Origin: Pagrus major
Taxonomy: Eukaryota > Chordata > Actinopteri > Spariformes > Sparidae
DNA: 64,000 nucleotides
Direction: 5' to 3'
Assembly (NCBI RefSeq): GCF_040436345.1
Contig: NC_133221.1
Span: 1,559,906-1,623,905, forward strand
The notes beneath the pieces are model-generated. The model worked only from the letters and a program-made list of their open reading frames with translations, did not search any database and was not told where the DNA came from. Shown one piece after another: positions 21,997-36,117 of this stretch. Within the stretch, counting starts at the first letter, position 1; each line of letters starts with the position of its first letter. Made by a program: the position numbers and the translations under genes.

Positions 21997-24900
21997 TTTT
22001 CATTTATTTTTCAGAATAAATGTCACGAATTTATTTTAAGAAAGATTTTTATTCACATAATTTTACTTTTTGACGAATTCCACATTCAGAAATGTACATT
22101 TACAAACAAAAACTCAATTTCTTGTATTTATGAAGGAAATCAAAAAATATGTGTCAACGAGTTCTTTCTCAAAACAATATCAGCAAATATCAAAACAATA
22201 GATTAAATATGTTTCAGATTTTTAATTTATTCTGCTTACTTTAACTCACCTCTTTATTTATTTACTCTGTTTTTGTTTGCAGATAGGAATGTAAGTATAT
22301 ATATATGTAACTATGTAGATATGTATGTTGAGAGGTTAGTGGATGCTGGAGAATACATACTTATTATAATTATGAACACTTATAATTAATTATGGGAGTA
22401 GAACATGTTTATAGAATATTTATATTATTTATCTATATATTAGTTATAATACATGAGACAAATGGTTGATAAATTAAATGATATTTTGCAGGACATATTT
22501 GACTATAAATTATAAATATATATATAAAAAATAAAATATTATCTAAAGATTAATGGAGAGGAGTTGGGATTAGATACTGTAAATTCACATTTCTTCCTGC
22601 TCCTTTCGAACACGTAATTAGAAGTGCCTGTTTTCTTTTCTTATGTGCTATTCCTTTGTTGGTTTGTTTGTTTATGGTCTTTTTTAAAAGTACATGTTCG
22701 AAATAAAGATTTCGATCAATCCATTTTTTCATTTCTGTTGTTTTCATCTGTTTGAAATAAAGTTTGTTAAAAAAAAACCTTGATTTATCCCCTAAACTGC
22801 TAAATGATTTAGTATATAAACAACAAATAAATGAATAAAAGAACGTCTAATCTGTCAGTGGCAATTATAACAACACTTTGGTGTTTTCTCAGAATAAAAC
22901 AGGTGAACAGCACAGAAATCTGACAGGAAACCTCATTCAACATGCTACACAAACAAACAAACAAACAAACAAATAAACAAGTAAGAAATACATAATATTG
23001 TTGGTAATATTGTAACAACATCAGGTCGACTGTGTCGGGATGTGTTTGTCTCTTTATCGCCCGCAGGAGAACTTTTCTTCAACATTTCTTCCATGGAAAT
23101 CATCAGCTTCATCTTTCCTCGGCCGTCTGATTCAGTCGTCCTGTTAAACTAGAAAATTATAATTTGAATCGAGACGACCCTGAGATGAGTTCTGTTACCA
23201 GTGTGAACCGGGCAGTACCAGAGGCCTGATGAGGTGGAGCGGGTGGTGGGAATGTGAAAATGGTTCAACGCTCTTTTATGCTGCTCTTTGATTAAAAGAC
23301 TTAAAAAATAGTTGTAATAGGATGTAATAATGTGATATTTTTCTGTAATTGTTATAACAGCTGGTAGAAGTCCGGTTCAGGCTGAATTGATCATTTGGGG
23401 TAAAAAATTATATTCAGGTTTGAATTCTGGTGTTTGACTCTTTGAATTTGATTGAATCTTAAATCAGAATTTGACTGACTGGATAATTTGTTCCACATAT
23501 TTATTGTTTGTTTACTTAAAGAAAATAATTTTGAATTCTCAAGTGTAATCTCAAAATGTTGTATTCAGCAGTTTGAATATCACATTAATTAATAAATTAA
23601 GATTAGAATTATTTTTTGGGAGGCTCAAATATGTAAGTGTGGACTGCCTTTACTTACATCTTTATATAACATTATATAACAACCATTAACCAGGATGACA
23701 TATAACAAAAATGTCTTTTGTCAGTCGTGTTACTCTGAGTTGTTTAGTTATAGTAAAGGTACATTTGAAAAGCATAAAACATCTCCAAACTGCAGCTAAG
23801 AATGAAGATGGAAACAGCGATGTGTGCATCAAAGAAGCAGCCTGACTCGGAGTTATGCTTCTATACGGTGATCAAAACACCCAAAAACTTTATTGCAAAT
23901 AAAATAGTTACAGTCGGGGCCGTGAAACGACCTCCTGCACAAATGCAATCAGAGAGAGAAAGAAAAAAGAAAAAACCATTTCAGGTACATTATATTTAAA
24001 ATGATGAGGGGCTACTGAACTTCACTGAGCTGAATATGAGCAGGATACGTCTAGTTTTATTTTTTACATCAAAATACAAAACTGTGCATCTCTTAATAAA
24101 GCATCAACATCAATAACATCGAGAATAATAATGCGAGGCTGAATACGTCCAGTCAGAGCAGCTTTTACTCAAACGTCCAAAAACTTAAAAAGATCTGTTT
24201 TCCAGTTAACTTCAATCTGAGAACACGACGTCAGAATGGACACGTTCTGATTTTTGCACCTAAATAAAAAATACTTCCCAGAATGCCATCAAATACAAAT
24301 CAAATAATAAAAAGGTACTTTTGTGATGAATAACTACAATTAAATTCAAACTCTTGTTTTGAAATTCTGATTTTTATACAAAAACTCAACTCTGCTGTAG
24401 AAATTCACTTTAAAAAAGAGCCACTCCAGCAACTTTAGACATCAAAGTCAGTTTGCTTGTGATGGGTAGTCGAGCTCAGCCTGAGAAAACAGCTGTATAA
24501 TGTCTTCCATCAAGTTGCATCATGGGAAATGTATTTCCCATTAAAGATTTTTGGAGCTTGAGTACTCGTCGGGATATCTCTCTTTGACTTTTCCTTTTCG
24601 AACCCTCTCCTGTGAGCTGCCACACTTGTCTGAAGTGTGATACTCGATTGCTGAAGAAGCTCTTTAATACCAAAATTTGAGTTTTCCAACAAATCCTGAT
24701 ATTTTCCTGCAGTTTCTGAGCTGAATCTTAGAACTCAGTCACACAGCCAAAGTGATTCTGTCACATCTGTATTAAGACACTGAATGTCCACAGACAAAAA
24801 TCAGCTTCTGACATGATCGTACATTTATTTAAACCAAACAAAGGAGCAGGAGCTCATTTTTGTTACTTACATTTTGAAACTCAAATATTTTTATACAGAC

Positions 24901-26374
24901 TCGATTCTTCCCAGAATTTCAGGATAATAATGAACTTTGCCACGAGACAAAACTGTTGTGTAAGTTCAATTTTCTTATCTTAATATTTTCTTGATGAATC
25001 TTTTGGTCAATCGTTTGTTTTGTTGTCTGACCAAACACAAAATAATTCAAGTTTAACAGAGAAAAGCACCAAACCCTGACACTGGAGAAGCTCTAACAAC
25101 AAAACGGTTTATTATTTTATGTAATTCGCAGATAATCTAATGTCGATCGTTGAAGGGGAACGTGAAAACGTTCAAACCGGATCAGATCAGTCCGAGAACG
25201 CGTGTGGAAAAAAGTGGTTCATCCTCAGAGCTGATTGGATGACGAGGCCACAGGGCCCCTCCTCCTCGCAGCCTTTCCACCAATAAGATCTGAGAATGAG
25301 GACTGGAGATATTCAGCAGAGGAGGTTCAGTCTGCCTCCTCCTCCCTTTACTCCTCACAGGCCAGAACTTTAAGAGCGACAACAGGTGAACAGGCAGGTG
25401 GAACAGAACCGACAGACTGGAGCTGAGGTCCGGGAAACATTTGGTCCCTTTGATTAAAACTACAGTTGTTGACAATTTTAACCTTTAGATCATAATGAAC
25501 TCTAAAACATTCACACCTGAGCCGCCTTTCAGGAATAACACAGTTATTATGAACCGTCAGTGAAGAGAGATTTATCTCCTGGTTAGCGGCGAGGAAACAG
25601 TCGGTCTGTAGACGAGGTGGTGATGAACAACTGTCTCCATCTTAAAATTCTGGCCTTTTTACAAGAAATAAGTCAAACAAAGTAAAACAAAACTAAACCA
25701 ACAGAAAATGCTGATGTAAGAAAGCAGAAGGCAGAGTGAGCGTCGGCCCGGCGCCAAATAAACCAGGAAGTGAAGAAACCCAGAGACAAAGAACCACAGC
25801 TGGATGAATTCAACCAATGAGAGTTGTGGTTCTTTGTTCGGAGGCTTTAAAGACAGGAAGTTCAAACAGATCGGTTCATGTACCGTGATTTTTCCACTTT
25901 TGAGGCTTTTAAAGGCTTAAAGAGTGGAGCTGAACGTCTTCCTGGTCTATCTGAGCCAGCGAGCTGCAAACACACAAGAAGATCAGAAGCGACGCCGCCG
26001 CGGCTGGTTTCACGTGTTCAGTGTTTTCTACACGTGTTCCCAAACGTATTGCTGGACAAAGACGACTGACGGTCGCCGCAGACGCGTCGTGTTCCTGTGT
26101 GAGAGCAGCGGAGACAGAGAGGATCATGGTAGGCACCGAGTCTGAACTGTTGTAACGAAACAACCTTTAATCAGAAACACCACCACCGCTACCACGGAGA
26201 CCAGCGGCCGTTCCCATGGTTACTGGAGACAAACACTGGCTACATGGGCCCCGTTTCCCCCGGCGACAAACAGGAAGCTGGAGAGGGGGGAGTGGGAGGG
26301 GCTTCAGTGAAATGTGGTGGCAGCAGGCTGATGAAAGTGTTTGGGGGAGGGGCAGGGAGAGGCAGCGACGGATG
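21997..26374. other. Intergenic DNA between mrgbp and hm13, including probable hm13 3' UTR
   Basis: No coding exon was recognised. Sequence just below 26375 should be hm13 3' UTR on the minus strand. A candidate reverse-strand AATAAA lies at 23890-23895, others occur in the AT-rich DNA, and I cannot choose between them. 22250-22560 is very AT-rich. (CAAA)n at 22950-22975 is a small microsatellite. Short open frames at 25182-25475 and 25909-26163 have no supported homology. Confidence 0.4.
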
Positions 26375-29300
26375 CTATTGGTCCTTTTTATCCGATTCTG
26401 ACGAGTCCTCTTTAGCGTCCTCATCCTCAGGAGGCGTCTCCTCGTACCTGCAGAGGAGGAGAGAGAAAGACAGAGGAGGGAAACAAATGTTTTCATGTTC
26501 AGCAGAATATTCACTACAAATAATCAATTGTTCCTCTGATTAACTGAATATTGGTGTAGATGCAGTTCGGCTCCTGATCAGCAAATCAACACAGCGACCA
26601 GGTGTGTCAGTGTCAATAACAGGGTGGAGTAACATTCACAGTTGAACCTCTACAGGTAACCGAAGCTACTTTTTCTGTACGTTACTCTCTCTGAAATAAG
26701 CAAAGTCACCTCAGATGTAAAAAAAAAAAATAATAATAAGAGCAGCTTTGCTTCAAATGAGGAAGCAAAGCTGTTCAAAGACCTGGCAGCAGCTGGAGAA
26801 ACTGTTTTTACTCTGTGTACTTTACTCAACCTGGATATCTGGACTCAATATTGTCCAATACTGTGCTGATACTCCACCAGCTTCTACATTTCAAACATCT
26901 AAACATGAAACTGAAAAGGAGCATCAGTAACAAACAGCAGAGAGCAGTAATGTGCCGTTGCAGCGTCTCGTCTGCCTGGTCCAACACCAGCATTTTAGCT
27001 CTGTTGTCGTCACTACAGCAGCGCTCGCTGGATTAATATTTCCCCGTAAATATTATGTAATTCAAATACAATTGGTTTCATACTAAGGTTTCTGAAACTA
27101 CAAAAACTGTTTTAGAGGCTAAACACCATGTTAGTAAAGACTTTCGGATGTAGTCAGGGGCTGAGTTTTAGCCAACAACAGCACTTCTCCTACAAACTAA
27201 TTAATTAAATATGTTAACAAAGACGTTGATCACGCGTATAGAGATTATCTCTCGGTGAGCACAGCGCTGTCTGCACACGTGCTAACGTCAGCTAGCTTTC
27301 ATGCTGTCGAACACGCTCCACTCTCCAGCTATTAGATATATTAGATGTTTGACCAGGTGTTTCCTCAGTTCAGACGTGTCGCCCTGACTCACTGTGACTT
27401 GTTGCAGGAGTGACGTGAAGAAGTTTAGTTCAATCAGAGTCATGACAGATGCAGAAGGCGACATGGCTACAATCTCCAAAAACATACAGCTGCTGTCCTG
27501 CAGGCTGCAGAGATCATTACATATATTATAAATACTGACATATTTTGTTCATGTGGACGAGACAAAGCTGATGGAGAGGTGGTCAGAGCTGTTTGTGACA
27601 CACAGACGGATGGATGGATGACAGCACTCGTCTTGTTAATGGGCTGATTACCTGCCCAGGTGAGACAGGAGAGGGAGAGTAAAGAGAAAGGGGCGGGGCC
27701 TCTACATGTGGGGCGTGGGCTGTAGCCGGCGGCGGCGGGGGGAGGAGCCTGTCGCCATAGAGATGGCATCCATGGAGCTAGCCAGGCTGGCGGGCGAACC
27801 GCTGACAGTTGGGAAGGAAGTGAGCCTGGGAGAGGCGGGGAGAACTTCCTCTGACGACTCATAGCTAACCACGGGGGAGACGGAGGGAGGAGGAGGAGGA
27901 GAGGTGATGGAGGAGAAAATCAGAAAAAGAAAAGATAAAATGAAAATAAATTGTCATAGAGAGGGGAGGAGAGACAGAGGAAGGAAAGACAGAGAGAGAG
28001 AGACTGTCGTAAGTTTGTGTCTTAAACTTTAAAGTTACAGAAAACTTCTGCTTAAATATCTGAGGAACGAGAGGGAGGGAGGGAGGGAGGGAGGGAGGAG
28101 AGGACGAGAGGAGTGAAGATGAGACAGAAGAGGATGAAGTGACGGAGCAGAGGAGGAGAAGAGATGGAGAAGGAGGAGGACAGACTGAGGAAGGTGAGGC
28201 TGGAGGAAGAGGTGAGCGGCTGTCGATCACAGACGTCTCAGTGATGAGGAGGATGAAGAGATGAGACAGACGGACAGTAAATAAAGAGCGTCACGATTCT
28301 CTTCACTCATTTCAATTTAAACATTTTGTTTTCAGCACTGCCGGCTCTGCCATCGTTACACTACCTCCTCTGTGTCAGTAAAGATCTACAGATCGTTGGT
28401 TTAATGTCCTGAAAACTTTTTTTAAAAAGATAGACGTATTTAACAACAACAACTAATCACAGCCTTCAGTGATTCAACAATAAAAACCACAAGTCAGAAA
28501 CTCAGTTTGTTACAAATCTAGGTGCTGTATCGTAGGCAACTGGACTTGTTTCAGTTTCTTGAACTTGGTTACAAAGTTCAGTTTCTCTTATCTGTCCAGA
28601 GTGAAGCCTCTGCACAAACAAATCAGTAAAGGATCTCTGAAACAGAAAATAAACCAACATGTGTGACGCTGTCAGAGTCAGCTGATCGTCGTCATCACAC
28701 AGGAGAGTCTCTGGTCCTGATTTTCATTTTGATGATAGAAACAAGAAGCTCAATTCAACTGATTTTCATTCTAGAATCAAACTGGTGACACCTTCAGTAT
28801 TTACTGAACATATTATAGACTGTAAGACTACAGACTGCACACTGAACACTACAAACTAAATGTAGTGATGCAATCTTGTGTCAAAGTCCACATCAACTTA
28901 CCAACAGAGTCACAGCTCAGTGTAGATTTTAAATGTCATCTGGTCACAAAATGTTTTGTTGTCTTGGGTCATTTTAACTTCTCCTTTATTAATAATTTAG
29001 GATTTTCTCTTGCAGACAGATTTCCACGATGGTAACACTGAGCCTGTTTCTGTTCGTCTCTTTGTGTTTCAGGCACTTTGAGGCCTCAGCTGTTTATTCT
29101 GCTGTCCAATCACACAGCAGAAGGAACTTTTATGGAAAAGACAAAATCATGTGAGCGGGAGGTTTCACTACACCAGCAGTAATAATACTTCTTATTAATT
29201 TAGCTCTAAATCCAACAAACTTAACATAAAGTGTTGAAGTTTTTAGGTATTTGAGAAAATGTTCGATGTTAACTCGATGTTGTTATCCCAGGTCTGTTTT

Positions 29301-29978
29301 GGAATTAATAAAGTGTCTCCTGTGGAGATCGTTTCATCACTCTCAGCCCAAAAACTGGAGACTAAACTCTGAATCATCACGTGATGACCAGGACGTGCGG
29401 CTGCCATGGTTACTCACCTGAACATCTCTGTGAGCTCTCCTTTGATCAGCGCTACGATGACGGGGAAGCCGACGCAGGCCGGGACCAGGTAGAGCAGAGC
29501 GGGCTGCAGAGGGAAGTTCAGTTTAGTTCAAACAGTCCAAATTCATCACAACGACCTGCACGACCTCTGACCTCGCCTCGTACCTGTGCGTGTTTGAAGG
29601 TGTGCATGACGAAGATGGTGAGGCCCAGTCCGAAGATGTAGGCCAGGAAACTGGAGTAGAAATACGTCCTGCTGTTCTTCTTTAAGCTGCAGGAAGACGG
29701 AGAGTTCAAAAACTTTAAACTTTATACGACAGAGTGAAAAGAAGATCTCATCATGACCGTTAAACATTAAAGAAGAGATGTTATCCACAGCAGAAGAAGA
29801 AGAGAGAGGGCGGGCGTTACCTGACGTCGAAGCGCAGCAGCAGAGCGATGAAGATACCTGGGATGACGATGTCACCCAGACCCAGCATGGCGAAGTTACT
29901 GGCTCCCAGTCCTTTCTCCAACAAGTCCTGAGGAAAGACCACTGGACCAGAGAGAGACAAAGAGAGAGGGAGAGACAG

Positions 29979-30009
<31 letters not shown>

Positions 30010-30027
30010 TAGAGAGACAGACAGAGA

Positions 30028-30083
<56 letters not shown>

Positions 30084-30111
30084 GAGATAGAGAGACAGAG
30101 ACAGACAGAGA

Positions 30112-30143
<32 letters not shown>

Positions 30144-30150
30144 CAGAGAC

Positions 30151-30181
<31 letters not shown>

Positions 30182-33100
30182 CGGTCACAGCAGGAATCAC
30201 AACACATCAGACGTGATGATACAAACAGATTGAGGACAATGAAGACACAATGACATTCAGCTCTACTGGAGACATTACAACCTGTCTCAGTCTCACATAC
30301 TTACATTTGATTGGTGCTTCAAAGGACTTGGCAACCGTTACCATGACGTTGGTCCCAAACACCTGGAGAGAGAGTGAGAGGGCGAGCAGACAGATGTTAG
30401 AGACCATTTTTTAAATCAGCCTGCTGATGTCCAGTGGCAAATAAAAGTACAAATTCTTCTAATTAAATAATGAACATGTGATGGTTTTTATTGAATGTGA
30501 ATGTGTTCAAACTCAACTCACCCAGAAGACGTCGTAGACGAACAGCCCCCCCAGCAGGATGCAGCCGGTACTGACGTTGTTCAGGTGAAGCAGCTCCACT
30601 CCGTTCAGGGCGAACGCCAGGCCGAACAGGTTATTGGCTATCCAGTGCTGTGATGTCACAAAACACACAGGTTATTGGCTATAAAGTGCTGTGATGTCAC
30701 AAAACACACAGGTTATTGACTATAAAGTGCTGTGATGTCACAAAACACAGACAAAAATAATTGCTGTTTGTGATGTCACATAATCGACTGATCTGGCATC
30801 ATAAAACATGGTTTAACTCATGTGATTGGTTACCCAGTGCTGTGACATCATGGAAACAGTCACATGTTTGTTTTAACCTCTAACCTGTCAGACTTTACCT
30901 TTTTGAGCAGGTACCAGACTCCCACCACACTGCTGATGAGCAGACACACCAGGTTCTTGGTGTCAAACTCATAGTTGACGATTTCTGCAGAGAGACGGAG
31001 AGATATGAGTCAGGCTGAAGAGGCGGTTCAACCAAATTACAAAAAAAAAACGTGGAGGTTTCTGCCTCCACCACAGAGACAATTTTTTTCATATATTCAC
31101 AACAAAAGTTGTCTCTGACACGTTAGCTTGTGGTGCCAACGTGTCAAGAAGCCCCGAGATCCCAGATTGATTTGAAAAGACGTTATTGACACCCTTTTTG
31201 TAGCTGCTGAACTAAAAGAAGGTCGAGGGTGTAAATAACATGTTCTCAAATCATTGTGTGATCTCTTCTCTCCTGCAGACTGTGATCACAGCAGACGAGC
31301 TGTATGGAGACATCTGATGTTTAAATCGTCTCCAGCTGCTTCAGGTGTTCAGCAGAACGCTGCAACTCTGTTTTACTGTGAAGCTCCAGAAATGTTTTGT
31401 GGACTACGAGACTTCACCTGACTTTATATCATCAGGAGGAGATGATGGCTGAGCCTGACTTTATATCATCAGGAGGAGACGATGGCTGAGCCTGACTTTA
31501 TATCATCAGGAGATGATGACTGAGCCTGACTTTATATCATCAGGAGGAGATGATGACTGAGCCTGACTTTATATCATCAGGAGATGATGGCTGAGCCTGA
31601 CTTTATATCATCAGGAGGAGATGATGGCTGAGCCTGACTTTATATCATCAGGAGGAGATGATGACTGAGCCTGACTTTATATCATCAGGAGGAGATGATG
31701 ACTGAGCCTGACTTTATATCATCAGGAGGAGATGATGGCTGAGCCTGACTTTATATCATCAGGAGGAGATGATGGCTGAGCCTGACTTTATATCATCAGG
31801 AGGAGATGATGGCTGAGCCTGACTTTATATCATCAGGAGGAGATGATGGCTGAGCCTGACTTTATATCATCAGGAGGAGATGATGGCTGAGCCTGACTTT
31901 ATATCATCAGGAGGAGATGATGGCTGAGCCTGACTTTATATCATCAGGAGGAGATGATGGCTGAGCCTGACTTTATTTCATCAGGAGGAGATGATGGCTG
32001 AGCCTGACTTTATATCATCAGGAGGAGATGATGACTGAGCCTGACTTTATATCATCAGGAGGAGATGATGACTGAGCCTGACTTTATATCATCAGGAGGA
32101 GATGATGACTGAGCCTGACTTTATATCATCAGGAGATGATGGCTGAGCCTGACTTTATATCATCAGGAGGAGATGATGACTGAGCCTGACTTTATATCAT
32201 CAGGAGGAGATGATGGCTGAGCCTGACTTTATATCATCAGGAGGAGATGATGGCTGAACCTGACTTTATATCATCAGGAGGAGATGATGGCTGAGCCTGA
32301 CTTTATATCATCAGGAGGAGATGATGGCTGAAAGTACATTTTTTGGGTGAACTGTTCCTTTTAAGAAACAGTCCAGTATGAAAACTGTCAACAATGTGTT
32401 CTGTAGATGATCCGGAGCAACACGCACACGTGTTCAATATCATGAACACTGAACACTATAAACAAAACTCAAAAACTATCTGCATGGAGAGAAACTACTG
32501 GAGCAGCCTGAGGAGCTACCTGAGGAGACACATCACTTCATTTTAACAGACCAACAAGGCTGGAAGTTGTTGCTTTAGAGGTTTGTGAGGAGGTACGATG
32601 TTCAACAGTGGAGTCAAACTAAAGTGCATTGGACTACATGTCCAGGATGAGCTCAGATGATGACACACTGGTCCTTTGACCTCTTGGTAAACACTGGTGT
32701 GTTGCAGCAGGTCTCACCCTCTTTGGACTCTCCGGAGCCCTGAGTGAAGAGCAGCTGGTACTGTTTGTTTGGGAAAGACTCTGGAAAGATTCTGGACATC
32801 AGAGGACTGAGGGACAGAAACAAAAAGAAAGTGAACATCACGGACAACCTCAGTGAACCTGTCATATTTCACAACACGTCCATCGGTGCGTCGCTGTACC
32901 TCATAGTGTGAGACAGAGCCAGCACGCCCAGGCCGAAGAAGTAGACGGACAGCAGCAGGTTGATGTACTCTTGAGAAAATACCTGCGTCAAAACACATTA
33001 AAGTCAGTGTGGAGGAAGCTTTTATCACAGTGCCATCTGTTCTTCTCCATGAGGCCCCTGGAGGACAGCTGAGGAAACCCCGAGATACCTTGAAGAAGAG

Positions 33101-36084
33101 GTAGAGCCCAAACAGAGTGCAGCTGGCGATGATGGGAAACCTGGCTGCGTCTCGACCGGTGATCGTCTCCGGCATGTCTGATGAATTCTGGGAGGAGACA
33201 CAAAGAGAAAACACAGAGAATCAGACGGATGTTGTAGCTTCACTTGCAAAAAACTCCAGTTCAACCAAAAACAACACCGAGTTCAAGTCTGCTACCAAAA
33301 ACCTTTGAAATGAGCTCAAACTAGTGAAGCTGAAGAACACGACTCTGCAGAACTCCCACCAGCAGCTTCAAGCAGCGATGAACCGATTTCATTACGACTG
33401 ACACACCGGTTACAGTTAGAGATATATGGGTGTTGGTGTACATGTTGTCGATATCAGACAACTGAAAACATTTTCTTCTTAAAAAGGAACACGGTGCAGG
33501 AAACAATGCTTTGGATGATATATTTATTAAATTTCATGGGAAGTTTACAGCTTCAGTTCACTGGTGTCATTTTAATTATTAAGTGTATCCTTACAGTTAA
33601 AGCAACAGTATGTAGGCAAACTTTTAGAGCGATTCTGAGAAAGATAGTTGATTTTTGAGGCTCACTCTCAGGTCGTCAAATACTCCAGGAACCAGTGGAG
33701 CGACTTCAGCTGTACAACCTCGTCTGAGTCTGACAGGACAGTGTAAAGACTTCACTGAAGGCTGAGGCTGAGCCTCACTGGTCACAGATACTGAGGTGAC
33801 AGCTGACTGGATCTCACATTAATTATGTGGCTTTAGTTCCTACTGACGATCAGGTGAGTACTTCACTGTCGTTCTGTCCGTCTACACTCAGATCTGAACT
33901 GCTGCTGCTACCAAACACACACAAAGAGACTGAGTGACTTCAGCAGGTTTATAAAAAGTCCCTGAGCGAGAAGCCTGAGAGTCACCTCCATCTATATTCT
34001 CCTCCATCCTCTCCCCAGAGAGAGAAAATGGGACAGGAGAGGAAAGAGGAGGAGGAGAAGGACAGAGGAGACGAGGACAGAAGAGGGAGGAAGAGAAGAG
34101 GAGAGGATCCTTGTTGCTGAACGCTGTGTTAAAAGGAATCATTCAGTCAGATCACTAATTTAAAGACTACAAACGCCTCACGCAGACCAGTTTAAATGAA
34201 GCTCAACACATCAGAAGAAGCCTGCAGACGTGTGTTTGTCTGTGTGTGTCGGTGCTGTAGGTGTCTAACAGATGGAGGATGTTGTCCCTGCTGTCAGAGT
34301 TCATGTCATTAGATACACACACAGCCAGAGGAGAAGCGTCAATACAGAGCGCTGTGTTTGGTCAGAGGCAGGTTTAAACAAAGTGAGGAGAAAACCCTCT
34401 GATGTTCTTCAGTCCTCTGAACTGTACGTACAGAACATGTCAGACAGGAAACGGCTGGCAGGTCCTGATTAAAAGCCTTTACATCCCAAAGTCTGCAAGA
34501 GTATTGATTATAGAGCTGCAACGATCGGTGAATCAAAAGAAAATCAAATGCAAACTACTTAACTAATGGACACCGTCTGGTTCCAGCTTCTTAAACGTGA
34601 GGATTCACTGCTTTTCTTTGTCTTTTAGGACAGTAAATTAAGAGTCTCTGGGTTTTGTGATCTCACAGTTTGTTTTTGACATTTTACAGACTAAACCTTT
34701 CTTCAATTAATCGTGAAAATTTGAACTCCACCGTCTGTCTGTCTGTCTGTCTGTCTGTTACAGGTAGCGTAGGGCGACTTTTTGGAGCTTTTCTCTGAAG
34801 CCGACGCCTTGAGAGCGCTCAGAACGAACCAGAACAGTAAAGTTGTGTGCTGACAGATAAACAATGAGCTCTGTGAAGCTGAGAGCAGCTGCAGATTCAG
34901 CTGATAATTCTGTCAGTTTTTCACACAGTGATTCAGCTAAAAGTCAACAGTGAAGTCAGGTTGTTTCACAGTGAACATTTACATGTAAGTCAGCGTCTGA
35001 AGCGATTCCTCCTCCCTCAGCGTTAGCAGAAACACAGCCCCAGTGTTAATGTGTGTTAATGTGGTGTAAACAGTGTAGAGTATTGTGTGTATTTGCTGCT
35101 CCCAGCGGCTCTCATACTCACTCTGAACCCAGAATCGTAATCATTTTCTCCGAGCTCCTACAGACAGACGGACAGACAGACGGACAGACAGACAGAATGG
35201 ATGGACAGACAGATGTGCACAGACAGACAGGGAGAAAGAGGGATCAGATCGGCGACAAAGAGGAGGGCTGGAGGCAGGGTCCATCATCATATCAACCCAA
35301 CAAGAGTCAGAGGCAGGAAACAAATCAGCATCGAACTCTGAGAGGGAAACGGATTAATGATTAAAGATTCATAATAAAGACGGCTGACAGAGAGACAGAG
35401 AGGAAGGATGAAGAGAGGAAGAGAGAGAGAGGAAGAGAGAGAGGAAGGATGACATGCAACAAAGTTCAGGAGCCGGATTCAAACCCAGACTGATGCATGT
35501 TTCTGTCAAACTGTCTCTGCTGGCCGTCGTGCTCGCTCACTGAGCCACAGGTGTTCAAAAATTTACAATAAAATGAATAAAAGTTAAAGTTTTTTAACAG
35601 GAACGAGTCATTATTAAGTGCAAGCGCCTTGGAATTGTACCCAAGTGCAGTACTTGAGTAAATGTACTTAGTTTGACCGATTTCCTTCTTCCAGCAGCAC
35701 TTGGTACCGGCCCACAGCGCCAAAACTACTAGTAACTGGTTTGCGGACCGTGGTATCGGCCTCCACGCCGCAGTGATGCAGTTAGTCATGCAAAAGGAGC
35801 CTCGACCAAGTATTGAGTGAATAAATATATTAAAAAACATTTTCAGAGGGTCGACACTTCTGTATTATAAACCCATTTCTTTGCTTGGTCTCATGTAATA
35901 TTCTAATATTGCACCTGAACGTGTTCTTCACAGGTGGATGTAAACTTTTGTCCACGTCTGTACACTCTGCACCACTTCCTACCAGTCATCATGACACTGA
36001 GCTGCACAGGATGAGGGAGGTATCACCACTGCGCATGTCCGCAAAAACCCCAAAATGAGTGCAAATAAATCCCTCTGTACACGT

Positions 36085-36117
<33 letters not shown>

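Noticed and set aside
29778-30233. Arg/Glu/Thr repeat frames on plus and Ser/Leu frames on minus
   Set aside because: They are translations of the intronic GA/CT tract next to hm13 exon 8.
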